DNA of 64,000 nt, taken from contig VZSE01006608.1 in NCBI GenBank assembly GCA_013398275.1, positions 941,354-1,005,353 of the forward strand, read 5' to 3'. Positions 33,555 through 48,500 of this stretch are shown piece by piece (the stretch's first letter is position 1; each line of letters starts with the position of its first letter). The notes under the pieces are model-generated. The model was given only the letters and a program-made list of their open reading frames with translations, was not told the origin of the DNA and did no database searches. This DNA comes from Promerops cafer (Eukaryota; Chordata; Aves; Passeriformes; Nectariniidae). A program made the position numbers and the translations under genes.

Positions 33555-36500
33555 CTATACAGAGAATTGGGATGAGAAAAGAAAGAAGGAAGAACCAGTG
33601 TTTTATTAGATGCTTTTGTCATTGAGGATGGTAATAAATTCCATGTGCAGTTTCAGAACCAGAGACTAGAAACACAAATGGTAATGGCCCTCAACCAGAA
33701 TCCTACTGGTGCCTTTTTAGGCTTCACAGGAGGACACCGGTGCTCACCCCTGTAACAGCTATCTTCCACTTCTGAAAAAATTTATTTTTACTTTCCATGC
33801 TTCTCCTTACTTTCATTGTACTTCAGTCATCTATACAAATTTTTACAGCACATGAGCCATGCTACCCACAGATTCACCAGCAGATTCTGGTCTCTTGAGC
33901 AGCAATGCCTTAATACAGAGAAGACTGAATTGCCATGCTTACATCTGGCATGTCAACAGTTGTGTAACATGTATTGTTATCCAAATGCTACATAGCCTGG
34001 TTTGAAATACATGGTAAGAGTAACACTTTCAACATCTATGCATTTAAATCTGGACTCACTGAATAACATACATTATTTCAATGAAGTCATAATTTAATTC
34101 ATATTTTTACTTGAGTTTTGCAGAGCCTTATCCATATTTTTATATTCTTCCTGTTTTACAAAAGAAGAAAGTTGCACGCATGCAATCAATGAATGAACTT
34201 CAGTGTCACGTGGCTCAGAACAGAGACAGAAATAAAATGGATGTATGAAAGTAGTGTTCTGTAATAAATTCTAATCACAATCAGCTTCAACAATCATAGC
34301 TGTTACTTACAACATATTTCTATCTGTTATTTAAGCCAGAAGTGTGAGTTTTTAAAGCCTGCTACTTTCAAAGTTCAGTAATAACTGGCAGATAATGGCT
34401 GCATATGGTCTGCATCAACTTTCAGCTGCCCAGAAAGCAGAGAGTAATGAGAGCATTGCTTTATAGAGACAAAAAAACCCCCTCCCTACAGGCCTTTGCA
34501 GGTCAGATCATTCTCTTTTGTAACTAAAAAGCCCAGAGCCCTTTGCCTAAAATTTCCCACAATGCCCTGACCCTTTAGATACTTAGACACAGGAGGGATT
34601 TTAGCCTCATGAATGAATATGCTCTTTTTAAGAAGTTTTATGAAATTTGAACATTAAATCACCACAAGAGTGATAACGGTAGATATAAATCATAAATCTG
34701 GAAGACTGGGTTGTTTCACCACGGTCCTTTGGTGTCTGCTCCTAAGCAGCAATATCAGTCAAAATCAAATAATGGCAGTCAAACAGAAGCCTTCACTGAA
34801 CAGTCTCTGAGTATTTAATATGTAACTTATATTTTTATGCCTGATTTTGTAAATCGTACTTTTTTTTTCTGAAGAAGTCTTCTAGAGTGAGCCACGTTAT
34901 ATGCTGAAGAACTAACTTTCAGCAGGCTGTACCAAATCATGAAACCATCATTAGGGCCCTGCATATGAAATTAGATTCATGACAGCTTTCATAGAATGGT
35001 GAACACCTTTGCAAGAATAAGGTGCATCTCACAAATTTAGGACAAAGTCTTAAAAAGCATCTCACTAGAGCTCTTTGTGGGTGAGAAAGCTGTGCACACA
35101 GCTGAAAAAGGAGTTCCACTCTCAGTATGTAATGTGTAGCAGTTACTCTGTACATTTTTATTGCACATTAAACTTGAAAAAAATTGAAAAAAACTCAGAT
35201 CTATTTCCCCTTCCCCTAGATTTACTGAACTGTCCTGTATCAGGGCACTACACAAAAATGCATGAATCTAATTGAATAAGAGGAAGAAACCAACCCAGAT
35301 ACTTACCCCGTGCTTTACCGTTTTCGCAGCATGGGCCGCTTTCTTTTTTGCATCATAGTGAGTAAGAATGTCAATAATGGCCATGAAGTACACCTCCTTC
35401 CTGGGAGCATCTGCCAAGGGCAAACACAGGGCAGTAAGAAGGACTTCTGGAACATCTTACCAGTGAGTCCTCCTTCCAACAAAGGAGACTTGGTAAGACT
35501 CAATCAGCAGCTAAGACAGGTCAATGTCGGTCACAATCAAGTGCATAAAAACCAGTCTCATCCTTAATTGAGAGTTTAACTGCACTCATATGCAATGCAA
35601 AACCCCCTAAATGAGTGCAAAATAAAAAACTAGCATACAGAAATAGGAATTATTGCTCAGTTAAGGTAAAGTAGATTTCATCTTTAGGGAAAAACTATGA
35701 AGTTTTATATGAAAGGTAATGCTTCTGTGTCAACAATCACAGAATGAGCTAGGCTGGAAAAGACCTTTGAGATCATCAAGTCCAACCTATGACTTAACAC
35801 CTCCTCATCAACTAAAACATGGCATTGAGTGCCACGTCCAGTCTTTTTTTGACTATGTCCAGGGATGGTGACTCCACCATGTCCCTGGGCAGATGATTCC
35901 AGTGCCCAATCACTCTTTCAGTGAAGAATATTTTCCTGACATCTAACCTAAACTTCCCCTGGTGCAGCTTAAGATCATATTTTCTTTATGAGTAAAACCA
36001 TGTATTTATCCATGTCAATTATTATAAACAAAAAGAAAAGGTAACTTTCCTGTCTTGAACAGCCACAGGTACCTAGTTATACTTAATTTTACACACTAAC
36101 ATTAAACTCAGTTTCAGGCTTCTCACACACTCCTTATGACTTTCTTAGCTGCAACACAGAAATTGGGTATGAGTGCACAAATTTTCAAAAAGCAACCAAA
36201 AAAATGAAATATAACCTGGAATGCTGCTTTTCTCATTCTTTTTAGATTGTGTTTAACAGTGTTATCTGCCAGAAAAGACCAACTATATATACTAGACTTC
36301 CTGAAAGAGATGAAAACCCCACAAATTAACTGCTGAAGAACTGGTGAACTGGAATAGCTGGTGAACTGGAATAGAACAGAAATCTTCTCCTTTCTGCTGC
36401 ACCAAAGAGCAAATTTCCTTTTCCACAGAGTGAACTTCTGTTTTTCAGTTTACATTTACCTTTATACGGTTGTGAGGACTTTAGAATTCTGATGCGAGAA

Positions 36501-39500
36501 TCAAATCACCTTAACATAAAAATATTTCTTACTGCTTACTTTCATGGGATTTTATTCCATAAACATCAATAGCTGGATCAAATTCCCCTGGAGCCAAAGG
36601 CAGTGAGCTGTTCAGTGTATTTCCTGGACTGTCTGGAGGGGTTCCAATGGGATGGGTCCCATCACTTTCGCCTTCTTCTTCTCCATCATTTTCTTCACAC
36701 TCTATTTCTTCCTGTTCAGCTCTTTCAACATCATGAATTCCAACTAGCAAGCTGTAGTCCATGAGTTTTAACTGAGCAAGGAACTAGAAAGTGATAATAA
36801 GCAATCTATCAATATTGCTGAAAAACATAAGCTCCACTTACAAACAGAAGTCACACAAAGGTGTCACCAGTTGAGAAAAACTTCTAAGGCTCTTCTGAGA
36901 GAGAGCAAAAGGGAAGATTAAGTGATAAAGCTGGCAAAGAGATACTCGATTTTACTAAAATGTATTAGCAGCACACAAATTTCTTGAAACTCATACCATA
37001 GCCCACTCTTCCAAAAGCCTTAGGGGGAAAAAATCTGTGAGTAGTGAAGACCAGTGTGCTTGCAAGCCTACAACTGTTACTCCTGACTCTTGCTGCAGTT
37101 AAATTAGATTCATAGAGTAGCCTGGGTTGGAAGTGACCCCCAAGGATCATCAAGTCCAACTCTTGGCCCTGCTGTACAGAAACACCCCCAAGAGTCACAC
37201 CATGTGCCTGAGAAAATTGACCAAATGCTTCTTAAACTCTGTCAGGCTTGGTGCTGTGGCACCATCCTCTCTGCCCTCCTTTGGACAGCTTTATAGCTTC
37301 CTTACGTTGTGGTGCCCAAGACCACACACAGCCCCTGAGGTGGGGACAGCTCTGTCACTGCTCAGTGTCCAGAGTAGCCTCTGTGCTATCAGGTGTAGAG
37401 CACGCTATGATCTGGTGCTGAACCCAACCTCTCAATCCCTTTTAAGTCTTATTAAAGAATCATGAAAAAGCGTTCAAATATGCTTGCAGGGGAAAGCTGT
37501 GAAGTTTTACACTGTGAAGACATGAAATGATGTTGTATTCTCTTTACAGTGACAGGCTCATGATTTAAATCACGAAAGCAAAACGTGTACATGAATGAAA
37601 GGGTGGTTTTGAATAAAGAATAAGGATGGGAGATTTTAGGAAATTGAAAGATGAATACAAATAAAGTTATTTTAGTTGAGGAGAACAGGATAAGGCAGAA
37701 AGATGAGGATGGAAATAAAGAAGGTATAAAAGCAGGAAAATGGGATAAACAGCTCGAGGGGATGAAGGATAGGCAGGACAGAACTGTGCTCCAGCTTAAA
37801 AGCAGTACTGTGATTTCAAACTTGTGAAGCCCATGCTTGTGGTAAGCAGAGAAAGTGGCTGAAAATAAAAATTGCCTCAGTTTTTATAAACTCTAAACGG
37901 TTATAAAAAGGAAGTTAGAGCAGACCAGGGAAGAAGGCATTTGAGCTAGATTTTGGCACAGAGATAGTGATGGTGATGAAAAAGAAAATACTAGGTAATA
38001 AGAAATTTCAGTTGGTCAAAATCTGATTCTGAGAAGAGACGAGCTGGAGATAACTGTAAATTCAAGTGCTAGAAGAAATATTGTGAGACTGAGAGGAGGT
38101 TTTAATAAGAAGAAACTGTTTTTTAATTATTTCAGTATAATTTATTTCAATATAATAAAACAATAGACTCTTCACGAGACTGGAAGGGATCTAGGTTTGA
38201 AGAGATGATGCACAACAATATACAAGACAAACAGATGAGACTGGCCAAAGGCGATGGAGTGGAAGAACTCCAGGCATATTATTCACTACTTGGTAAATAT
38301 AGGGGGAAAAAAATCTACCAAAAATAATACAGAACAGCATGAAAGAGAACAGACTCCTGGGAAAAAACAGTGAGCTACAAATTAGAAGAGAATGGTTCTT
38401 GGAAAAAAAGTGTGTTGCTGCTAACAACAAGAAGACTTAGGGAGAGCAGCACAAGGAAAAATATCTGATTTTAAATGGGAAAAAAATGCTGTTTTTCTCA
38501 GGACACCTGCAATAGAATAAGGAGATGGGAAAATAGACAAGGAGACATCAAAACAGCAGTAATAATTTGTGTTTGGACACAGGAAAAGGGACATACAACT
38601 TGATTAGGAGAGAAATATAGAAACAAAGCTTAACAAAAACCAAGAACAGATATAAAGCTACGTAGCTCAGAATAGTAGTCAATGATATGTTTAACTATAA
38701 ATACTGTCTGATAAGATAATAATATACTAAGTGTTGTGCATTTCTTTTCATTACAGTAGTGAAATGTGAGCTTTTACACATTGGTCACAAAGTGTGTCTA
38801 TCAGTTATCTAATAAGGGCAAAAGAACCAACAAAAGGAAAACAAGGTTAAAGAATAGCTTGCCATTGTCAAAATCAGGAGCCAGATCACTTCACACTAGT
38901 GGTTTACATGGATATTAAACATTTCTCTGTATAAACTTCAAACCCATAAAAACAGCCTCTCAAGTAATAATCTGGAATCTGCCATTATATTCCCAGTCTG
39001 GTAAATGATATAAATCATACACAATCTACTTTTCGGGGTAAGAAAGTATCTTCCACATTCCTTCCACACACTTAAGATATTATCTGCAACCTACTTACTG
39101 TAAAAGCAGTAGTCAGCAACAGCAGTACATGTTAAAAGAGCACAAAATTTTAACCCAAATAAACTTATCTCTAGAGCTGTGACATCAGTAGAGCACAATA
39201 TTTTAAATATAAAATAAACACACATTTATATTTCACGAAGTATTTATGTTTTCATCATCCTCACCACCATAAATTTCCCATTGTTACTATGATGGGAAAT
39301 TAGATTTCCTCAGAAGCAAATCATTGGGCAAATTCTAAAGTAACAGTATTTTGTTTTGTACAACTATTGAGATAAAATCTGAAGAACTCAGAAAGTCAAT
39401 TCATAGAGCTCTTTTGATATAAACAGCTGAAGGTCTTAAGTCACAGACATATTTTGCTACCAAGTCTTTTCCAAATCTGCCTTTTTACTTGAAAACAGAT

Positions 39501-42500
39501 TTTAGTCTTTGAGTATAAAGCTGCAAAATGCTGTGTTTAGGAAAAATATTTTTTTGCAATTATGCAAACTAAAGGCAAGCTGTGTGAACAAGTTAGTCTG
39601 ATATTAGCTAAACACAATCAGTAAAAATATTTCATTAAATTAATACATTAGCACTTTTCTTTCAAGTATTTACTATATTCAGCCAAATAAATTACAAATT
39701 TATATGAAAGACTACATTAAGATAATGAGAAACCAATTGCTGTACTTAGATTACTGAAGCACTCTACTGTTGTGATACTAAGAATGATTTAAAACTGGAT
39801 TACTAATATGAAACAAAAAGGGCATGCACAGCTGTGAGCAGGGGAGATGCCCCTCCTCTGTTATGGACCACAGTCTGTATTTGGCCTTAGCTCTGGTGGA
39901 CCTCCACCTGTAAAATACAACTAACAATACTCACCTCTGTCTCGGGGGCATTTGGAAGTACTAGGCTTGTAAAGCATTTAAGTACTAAGCAGTACCATCA
40001 TTTTAACATCACATCATCAAGGCAGGAACAATGTATGGCAACCAGCTATGGCAGCAAGCCATTTATCACATCAGCAAAGCAGTGATCAACTCCTGAAAGT
40101 TTAAATTGTGTTTCATTTAAAACAGTCAGTGTTTACAGTTTTATAAACAAGAGCTTTTATTAATGAATTACAGATATGATTTCCTGGGATATTCATAATT
40201 TGCCACACATTTTAATAACATGTAACTGAACAGGCACATTCTTACCTCAACATCCTTTTTGAGTTTCTCAAGGAACATCTTTTTGTTATTCTCATCAATA
40301 TGAATCTTTTGGCCATCATTAATAAAATCATTGTCTTTGAATGTCGGCAGCTCTTTGGCCTAAAAACAAACCAAAATTCCTGTAAGAGCAGGATTGTAAA
40401 GAGGAGTGTGGTGAAGCTGCTGGCCTGGTGCAGCCCCTGTGCCTGAGAAGGCACCCCTGAGCTGCCTCTCCTCCGTAGCACGCAGCTCTCTCTAACTGTG
40501 CCCATGGAGCTCTTTCCTTAGCTTATCCCTCCTGGAAACAGCCTAGAAGGTGTGTGTTAACTGGGCAGCAAATGCAGCTAGGACAAAATCCCCACTCAGT
40601 ACTGGATTTGCATCGAGCTTCTTCCAAGATGTCATTTGTCACACTGACCGGCAGTAAGTGAAGTTAAAACAATCTATACCTCGTAACAAAGGGCCTGCAT
40701 CAGGTCTTACAGAGGAAGTCAGACTGGATTGCATTTTGCACAACTACTGTGAAGGTTTACAAGTGCCTAATGCCAAATAATTATTGGAAAGCATCAAGTG
40801 AATATGAATTATGAAATTCTGCTTAAAAGTAACAAATGCCAGAGAAGACCACTGCCTCTTCAATATGTAATTAAATATTCCTGATGTTGGAGCAACTTGA
40901 TTACCTTCAACTCCCCCATGAATTGATTTGCAACACCTCAAATGGACTCTATTTTTAATGGACAGTGACTGGAACTTTACTCAAAAAATCCCAGCAAATC
41001 AACAAACAAAAGAGCATTTCCTTCAGGATATTTGGTCAAGCAAGCTAGAAGTAACAATAACTTCTGCAAATCAGAGCTTTTAAAAAATTGGCCCATTAAG
41101 AGCAATGAACAGCCTTTCTCCCTGCCCCACCTTTAATCAATAGTATGGGAAACCAGGTTTCCTTTACAAAGAAAATATTACAGAACAACCAGAGCTGCAA
41201 TTCCTATGAACTATCAATAGCCAAGAACTAGTGAGTATCCTGAATAAAATAATTTCCCCTTAATCTGAAGAAATAAAAGGCTAGAAATAAATGGCAGCTA
41301 ACATTAGCCCTCAGGAATGTCCTCCATAAGCTTAACTAGTCAGACATTGCTTATAATCTTACTTGAGATGGTATTTTTCATAAAGTTTATTTTCCTTCTA
41401 TGACACAGCAAGGAAAAGAACCTGAGAGCTTCTTTCATCTGCCCCAATATACGTATCTTGGAAAGCACAGCATAAAATGTGAGCACCACTGCAGACTCCG
41501 GAAGGCCCTTACAGAGCTTCACAATGGCCAAAAGTTCTTTTTGCTGTTGGGCTGTGTGCACTGAGGTGGCCAAAATACTCAGTTCCCCAACTGTCTGAAT
41601 TCATTTTTTGGACCTGGAATTTGTGAATTGCTCGAGATCCCACAATGCTACTTTTGTTTAGAAAAGCTATTCTTTTCTTCCAGTAACTGCTCAAAAGCAC
41701 TTAAGAAATTAGTAACATTGTAACAGTTACAAATTCATTATTAAATCCATGGCATCCCAATACCTATGAAGTTTGAAAAAAAAATAAGGTCCTAGCCTGG
41801 CTGCTTGAATTATTATTGTCTTGCATCCAGAACATTCTGATACATTAAAATACCCTCTGATAGTGATCCTCTATTTAAAAAAAAGGAAAACAAACACCCA
41901 AGCAGCTGAGATAGAGCTATAACCATTTATCTGTCCCAGACTCCACTTCCAAGGAGGAGTCATTCAGCAGTGCTCTCCTGCTTTACTCAAAACCAATACT
42001 GGATGCTTTTTGAAGCTCGCAATGAATTGTTTACCACAATGTGACTGCACAGTATGCACTGCTTTCCTTTCTACTCATAAGAGGTTTAGGATAAAAACGA
42101 GCAGGGGTAACATCAGATAGCATTCCAGGCTAACAGCTGTAGAGATTTCCATACTCAGTTGAGCATAGTGTCCCATGGACAGGGCTAATTCTGCAGAGGC
42201 GGGACTGTGGATCCAGGGCTGTTGCCAACACTGGAGGATGGAATCCAGTGCGTGGGATGCTTAAGAATGGAGAGGAGATTTGGATGAAATAATTTAAGAT
42301 GAAGCAATAATGAAAAAGAATGCAGGAAACCAAGCTTCCTTCATTTTTAGCCCAAAATCACTAAAAAAATCCCCAGATTATTTTTCCACCTATTATATCC
42401 AAGTTATTGATTAAATTAGGCAAAGGTTAAAGTGAAATAAACCATTACCCCGCCCCCCCCCCGCCCCCCCAACTAGTGCTGTTTAAAGCTGGAGGGTGAG

Positions 42501-45500
42501 CACAGAGGGAGGATGTGCCTGTGGTTAAGATGCTGAGATGCTTGTTTGCCTCTAGGCTCTGCCACAGGCTTCCCGCAGAGCACAGCCCCAGTCACACCAG
42601 TGGGGGTGTGAGGGGAAGCTGCCTCGCCACTGAGGACAGTCCTATGGTAGTAAAAATAAACTTAAATTTCAAGCAGTGTCTTTTTTGGAAGATGCTAGGG
42701 CTGGTAAGCCAGTTGTGCAGGTGCCATACTTCATTTTAACCTTGTCTCTGACCTATTTTTAATAAAAGTGAGCTAGCAAAGCTGATACTGCTGCAGTTCT
42801 TGCCTGTCATCACAAGACCCAAGGGGTACTCCCAAGGACACTCCAGGCAGTGAGTCAGCACTCCCAAAAAGTCAGACTCTTCACTGCCTTGCATGCAGGT
42901 TCTCCCAGTCCATGATCATGCTTCTTGCAATATTTATGTGAGGTAATTTTTATTCACCCAAATACCCATAGCTGTAAAGACTTGGCAAGTGTAGAACCAC
43001 GTAAGTTACAAGCCAGTTCTGAAGCAAGTGAAGAAAAAGGACAAAATAAAAGCAGTGGGTCCCATCTAAGCAACTGAAGCTAAAAAGCTCTGTGCAAGTG
43101 GTTGCCATCACTGCATTATTTGCATGATGCCTGCCAGCCTATTCTCTTCCCTCTTTCTAGGCGTTACTAGACAAAGCTTTTTTTTTGGTGTATTAGGCAA
43201 TATTATTCTCCCTACTTATTTAAAGCTGAATAGTCTGAGGATACTGTTGCAGTCCCACATATTACTAATGACAGCCACCAGTAGAAGTGATTCTAGTAGT
43301 ACTTTTACTGAAATTTGTCTTAAAATTGATTTGTGAATTTAAGAATCAAAACCTATGAAATATTCAGCTAGGAGGGGCTGTTGTAGTTATGCCAAATTAA
43401 TAACATTCATTCATGTTGAAAAAATCCCACTATGTTCATTTCTTACATGCTGAAATAAACACAAATAGAATCACATTGTGGGAGTTTAGAACATTATCTG
43501 AATGAAAAAAATTGAGACTTTGCTTTAATGAAATAATTGATATGGTTAATTTTTTACGACGTCTTAAATATTTCCAATGAAGCAAAATCCTCGTTGGAAA
43601 ATGAATCTCCTGGAATGCAATTCATTATAATGAACATATTACTGTCATTAAAGAACTAAATATTTTAAGAGCTGCACAGGAGATGAGCCTCTAACTACTT
43701 CCACTAAATTAATAATAGACTTTCTTTCTGAACCACCTCCACTGTTTTTAATCTCCTACTTAAAGATGCAAGAAAGGCACAACAGATTTTACAAATATAA
43801 AATATCTATTTATTAAAAAAGCATCTTATTGGCACACTTCAGGTTTGCATTCCAAAGTTTGCCATGGTCACAGAGAATTTTAATGGCAGGAAGATTTCAC
43901 TGTCTTTGAAAGGCTGAAAATCAATAATGACTTCCTAGTAACTAAGATGACAGAATGTGTAAAGCCTAATTCAAAATAAAAGTACCGCGTAAGAGTTGAT
44001 ACTGTTTTGAGTTTAAAAAAAAAATCTTGGCATGTAAGAAACAGGTGAAGTTTTATTTCTAGATGAACATGGAAATAGTTTTTGTATATTTCTTAGGACA
44101 TCTCAATTCAGCATCTTATCCTAATGAGTTGAAATGAATATTAGCAATTTTGTTTCCCCCAAAGGGATTTAGTATGCATCATGACATCAAAAATAATGGT
44201 CATAGCTAACATTAATGCTGGCATTTTGGAAGCAGATGGCTAAAATAGCTGTAGGTCAGGTACGTTTCCAAATAAGTGATTGAAAAAGGAAAAAACTAAT
44301 TGTCCTCATGACCTGGCAGCAACTTCTCATCTAACAAGGACATGGTTTAGGTTTTAGGAGAAATGTTGCATAGCAGCCTTATTTTTTCTCTGGAACTAGC
44401 CACAAGTCACATTATTCATGCAGCTAATCATGGAAAAATTTGGCTTACAACTTATAAAATTTTTTTTGAAAATGATGTAAAACATCTGCCAAGAGTGAAG
44501 GTCCACACCCTGGACTTTTTTTTAACAGCAAATGGCCCACATACCCCTTAATTTTTTAAAGTACTGGGCTCATCAGCATATATGAAAGACAGTGTTGGAA
44601 AAAACAAAAGGCTATAATACTAAATATAGTTTGCAATAATTTGGAACAGGTGATTTTGAATTGAATCAAAACTCTGGAGTCGCTAGGTCTATAAGATGGA
44701 AGAATAACTTCCTTTGGAATTATGCAGTTTCTTGCCTCCAATAGTTCTGTGAGCTGGGTCCAAATTTTTGTTGTACAAATTGCCTTGCCCTAGACAGGGG
44801 TTTCTATACAAAGGGTCTGCAGCTCAACTTGACATCACAGGTCTGTAAAAAACAAAGAAAATAGAGCTGTAACCCCAAGATAGGGTTTGAGGGGAAACAC
44901 TGGAATGACATTAGCCAGTACAACAAGCATTTTCTGTAGGAAAAAAAAATTGTGCAGGATGCTGTAGAAGGGTTAAGTACTCAAGCATGTACCGAAATAG
45001 AAACTGTCTTTTCAATGCTCAAGGAAATGCATCCAGAATTATCTCTAGCATTAATGTCCTCCTGCTGCAAAATGAACATGCAACATATAAAATGCAACAC
45101 AAAATTCCTCTGTTATTTTTAAAATTATTTTAACATATGGAAAGCAGACCTCTAAACAAAAGTGAAACAAAACACCCCCAACCCCTCAAAACCAAACAAA
45201 GGCAAGCTAGTGATTTGTTTTGAAAAACTGTAATGAGGTTGGTGTCATGAGAAGGCTAAATGCTGAAATCAAAACTCTGAATGTCTCTCCCTATCTTTGG
45301 AGCGAGATGTTTTGTAAGTTATAATCTCTGTACACTGCAAAGTTTAGATTTATTTCACAGATAAATCTCAGACATTTCATAAGTCTCTTGTGTGAGATCA
45401 GCACACGAAGTGGACTGACATCACTAATAAGAGATAAGTACAAAAATGTTCTGAAATTAGCAATTCTAAAACAGCAGGAAAAATAGCTCAGTTTTTGGAA

Positions 45501-48500
45501 TGATCTACCTTGAATAAAGTTTTACATAGTGACACCAAAAGTAAAAAAAAAAACACTGAGTTAAGACTGAGTGATATTGTTGCTATGCTCTTCTACTAAA
45601 GCTCTTCTTCCTTAGATTATACTTTCCTCTCAGAAATTAGTTAGTTACTATATATTGTAATATATAAAGTAAAACACAAAGCTAGTGTCCAGTGACAACT
45701 TCTAATCTAATTATCACAGCTATGTATTTTGCATACAATTTAATTAAGATGTAACATAGCTGTCAACTATGGTAATCTTTTTCCCAAAAGAAACTTCAAT
45801 AGAAAATCCTTTATTCAATTGTATTTACTATAATTTTTCTGCATTTATGAATGGTGATTTATGATATAACACATACTACAGGGGTGGCAATGCAACCAGT
45901 TTTAGATTGATTTAAAAATGTGATAATCTCTGAAATTGCTTGAGAAAGATGAAATGTGGTGGGCATCAGTTCAGCTAGGATTTATTTTTCTTCAAATTTC
46001 TTTCTGAACTGCTCACTCACAAGCAACAGCTTAGATTCTTTTATCAGTGCAATTAGACTCAGCTGTTACTGCTAATTTGATGTTGTACTGCAAGTATGGC
46101 ATAATTGGGAGCAGCTAGACCACCAGGGGAGTTCTGCATTATCCTCATTTCACTTAAGAGGGCAAAATTGTCCAAAGAATGAATAGAAAATGTCCACTAT
46201 TACGATAATAAAAATTTTAAAGAGTAGTAAAGCCCAAAAAATAAAAAGGAGCAGCTGTCAGAATTTGACAATTGTTGAAACATACTGTTCTTTTAAAATC
46301 CAAGGCATCTGTAAGTGTATGTTAAGATACATGTTGCCAAGAAAGTGATGCCTTTATTATTAAAAGTATCATTTGTACCAAAAATGAAAGGCATTGTGTA
46401 TTAAGGTGAAATTTAAGGGATTGGTGCTTGTTTCTGCACTGACAAAATATTAAAATGGCAGTTTCGGAACTGCTCATCCATATGTTAGGATATTAAACAG
46501 CTGAAGACAGTCAAATAGGAGGTAAACTGCAAACAGGATGGAAAAGTACCATTCTCAATCAGACAACTTTTCATCCTAAAAACTGATTTGAAAAAAAAAA
46601 TATTTGAATACTAATACCTATTTTACACTACCAAACTAAAGTAGAATTATACTATTTTCTCTGATTTCTTATCCATTAAATCTTTTTGCATATCTGTCTT
46701 TATTAACTGAGGAAATAACTTTTGGTTTGATAGGAAGAAGATTCAAGAACATAAATTTCACCGAATTTGCCTTTACAAAGTAATTTATCTAAAATTTAGT
46801 CTGCATTATAATGTGACTGAATCTTTTCTGACTTCTGCAGCTTTAAGACAAGTAAACATATTATGCTTGATATTCTGAAAACCATTTGATTACTTGAATC
46901 AAATAATTTGAAATCACTTGATTATCATTTGAAACTCAATATGAACTACTTAAAAGCCCATTTAAAAACTAGCCACCGCCAGATAATTTAGCCATACATT
47001 TTAGTACCAAAAGCTTCCTTTATTACTCTTGCATGTGAATAGCCATACAGATATAAGTAACTATACTGTCATTAATTGAAATTTATTAATATTAATGTCA
47101 TTTCAAGATAATATTAATAAATTGATGATTTAGCTTGCATCTGGCTAAAAATTAGCTAATAATTTACTACATCAGCTCAGGTTTTCAGATTGGTTTTGTT
47201 TAATCCCTCCAGAGAATTTGCTAAAATGCCTTTCCCCCCTCTGCATTTTCAAGTCAAATCTTTCCAGTTGTTTTCAAATCTCAAGACTGATTTGAGATTC
47301 TCACAGATGACAACAAAAAGTTTGAAATACCGACATCTACTTAAAAGAAAATGGAAGTAAAAAAACATGCTACAGGGCTCCACTTGCCACTCAGGAAAAA
47401 TGGACCATTTACATATTCAGGTCAACATAGTCCTCAGGTCCTGAAATCAGTGGCACATGTGCAGAGATACCTCTCATACAGCAGCTCTTTAGCACTGCTC
47501 AGAGTTTCAGAAACAAACTTTCCTTGTCTATTCATATAAATATACAACACCCTTTTTATTTAAACCTAAAAGCTGTGTGTTAGAAACATTTGAGTAGTTT
47601 TAAGTGAGTAGATCTGTTGTCATGCCTACTGCAGGAGGCAGTAGGCATGACAGATCATAGTGGTGACGTACCTTCTGAACAATCCACAGGCAAAATGTAT
47701 TCTGGCTCTTTCAAATCAAACAGCAGACTTCAAAACTTAAACAAAACCCATGTAAAAAGCAAAATACTAATTTTCCCTTGCTTGAATCTCTAAGAGTCTC
47801 AAAGTGTAAAATGTTGTGCCCTCTATGAATATAGAAGCCTACCCAATAATTTCCTTTCTTAGAAATCTTTTTTCTGAATGCAGGCTTGTCACTTCCCTGC
47901 TGCATTGTACTGGGGTTTGAGGGGAATGATGAGTGACAGAAAGCTGTTCCGAAAGCCTCAGACTGTCTGCTTACAACATCAAAAGGCTTTGTGCCGTTCC
48001 ATCCCCAAGAAATCAAACTATTAAAACAGCAGAATAAGAATTAGGGGAATGAGGCTTTTATGCTTTTTTTTCAGAGAAGTACTCAAAATCAAAGGAAGGT
48101 TCTAGATGTGAAGCTGATAAGAACTTTTGTTATCTGCCTTATGGAAGTTACGATTTCACATTGAATTTACAGAATAATTGTTGTATGCAGTTATATAAAA
48201 TGACACAATTTTGTTTCAATTTATCTGTAAGCAAGTTCAATAGTAATTCTGCCATGAAGTTACACAGGAGCAAAATTAAGGCACTGTTTCTTTGAGGTTC
48301 TCGCTTCATGTATTAATTACAACATACGTGTACTATTATTAATCTATTTATTATTATGAGGCATATTCCTAAAATTGCTCAAAACTACTTTGCTAAACAT
48401 CTGTATAGTATCAGCTCCTGTATAGCTGACTACACATAATATTTTAAAATTTTATGTTACCAGTCCAAGCATTAATGTTGCAACCTGAAGCAGTCCCATC

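Larger units (their letters stand above)
35411..36539 (-). other. PIP4K2A: PIP4K2A intron 8 (1129 nt)
   Basis: This short intron contains a CR1 3'-end copy (35736-35978) in the same orientation as the gene, and a 17-bp tandem duplication (36341-36374). The remainder is AT-rich with nothing recognised. Confidence 0.9.
36784..40245 (-). other. PIP4K2A: PIP4K2A intron 7 (3462 nt)
   Basis: This intron contains one internally deleted CR1 copy (37108-37395) and a short perfect inverted repeat (39272-39301). The stretch 37.6-38.6 kb is purine-rich on the plus strand. No extra exon was recognised. Confidence 0.9.

Noticed and set aside
40242..40505. 87-residue minus-strand open frame over PIP4K2A exon 7
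   Set aside because: It is in a different frame from the true exon, whose translation matches the kinase and has splice sites on both sides.
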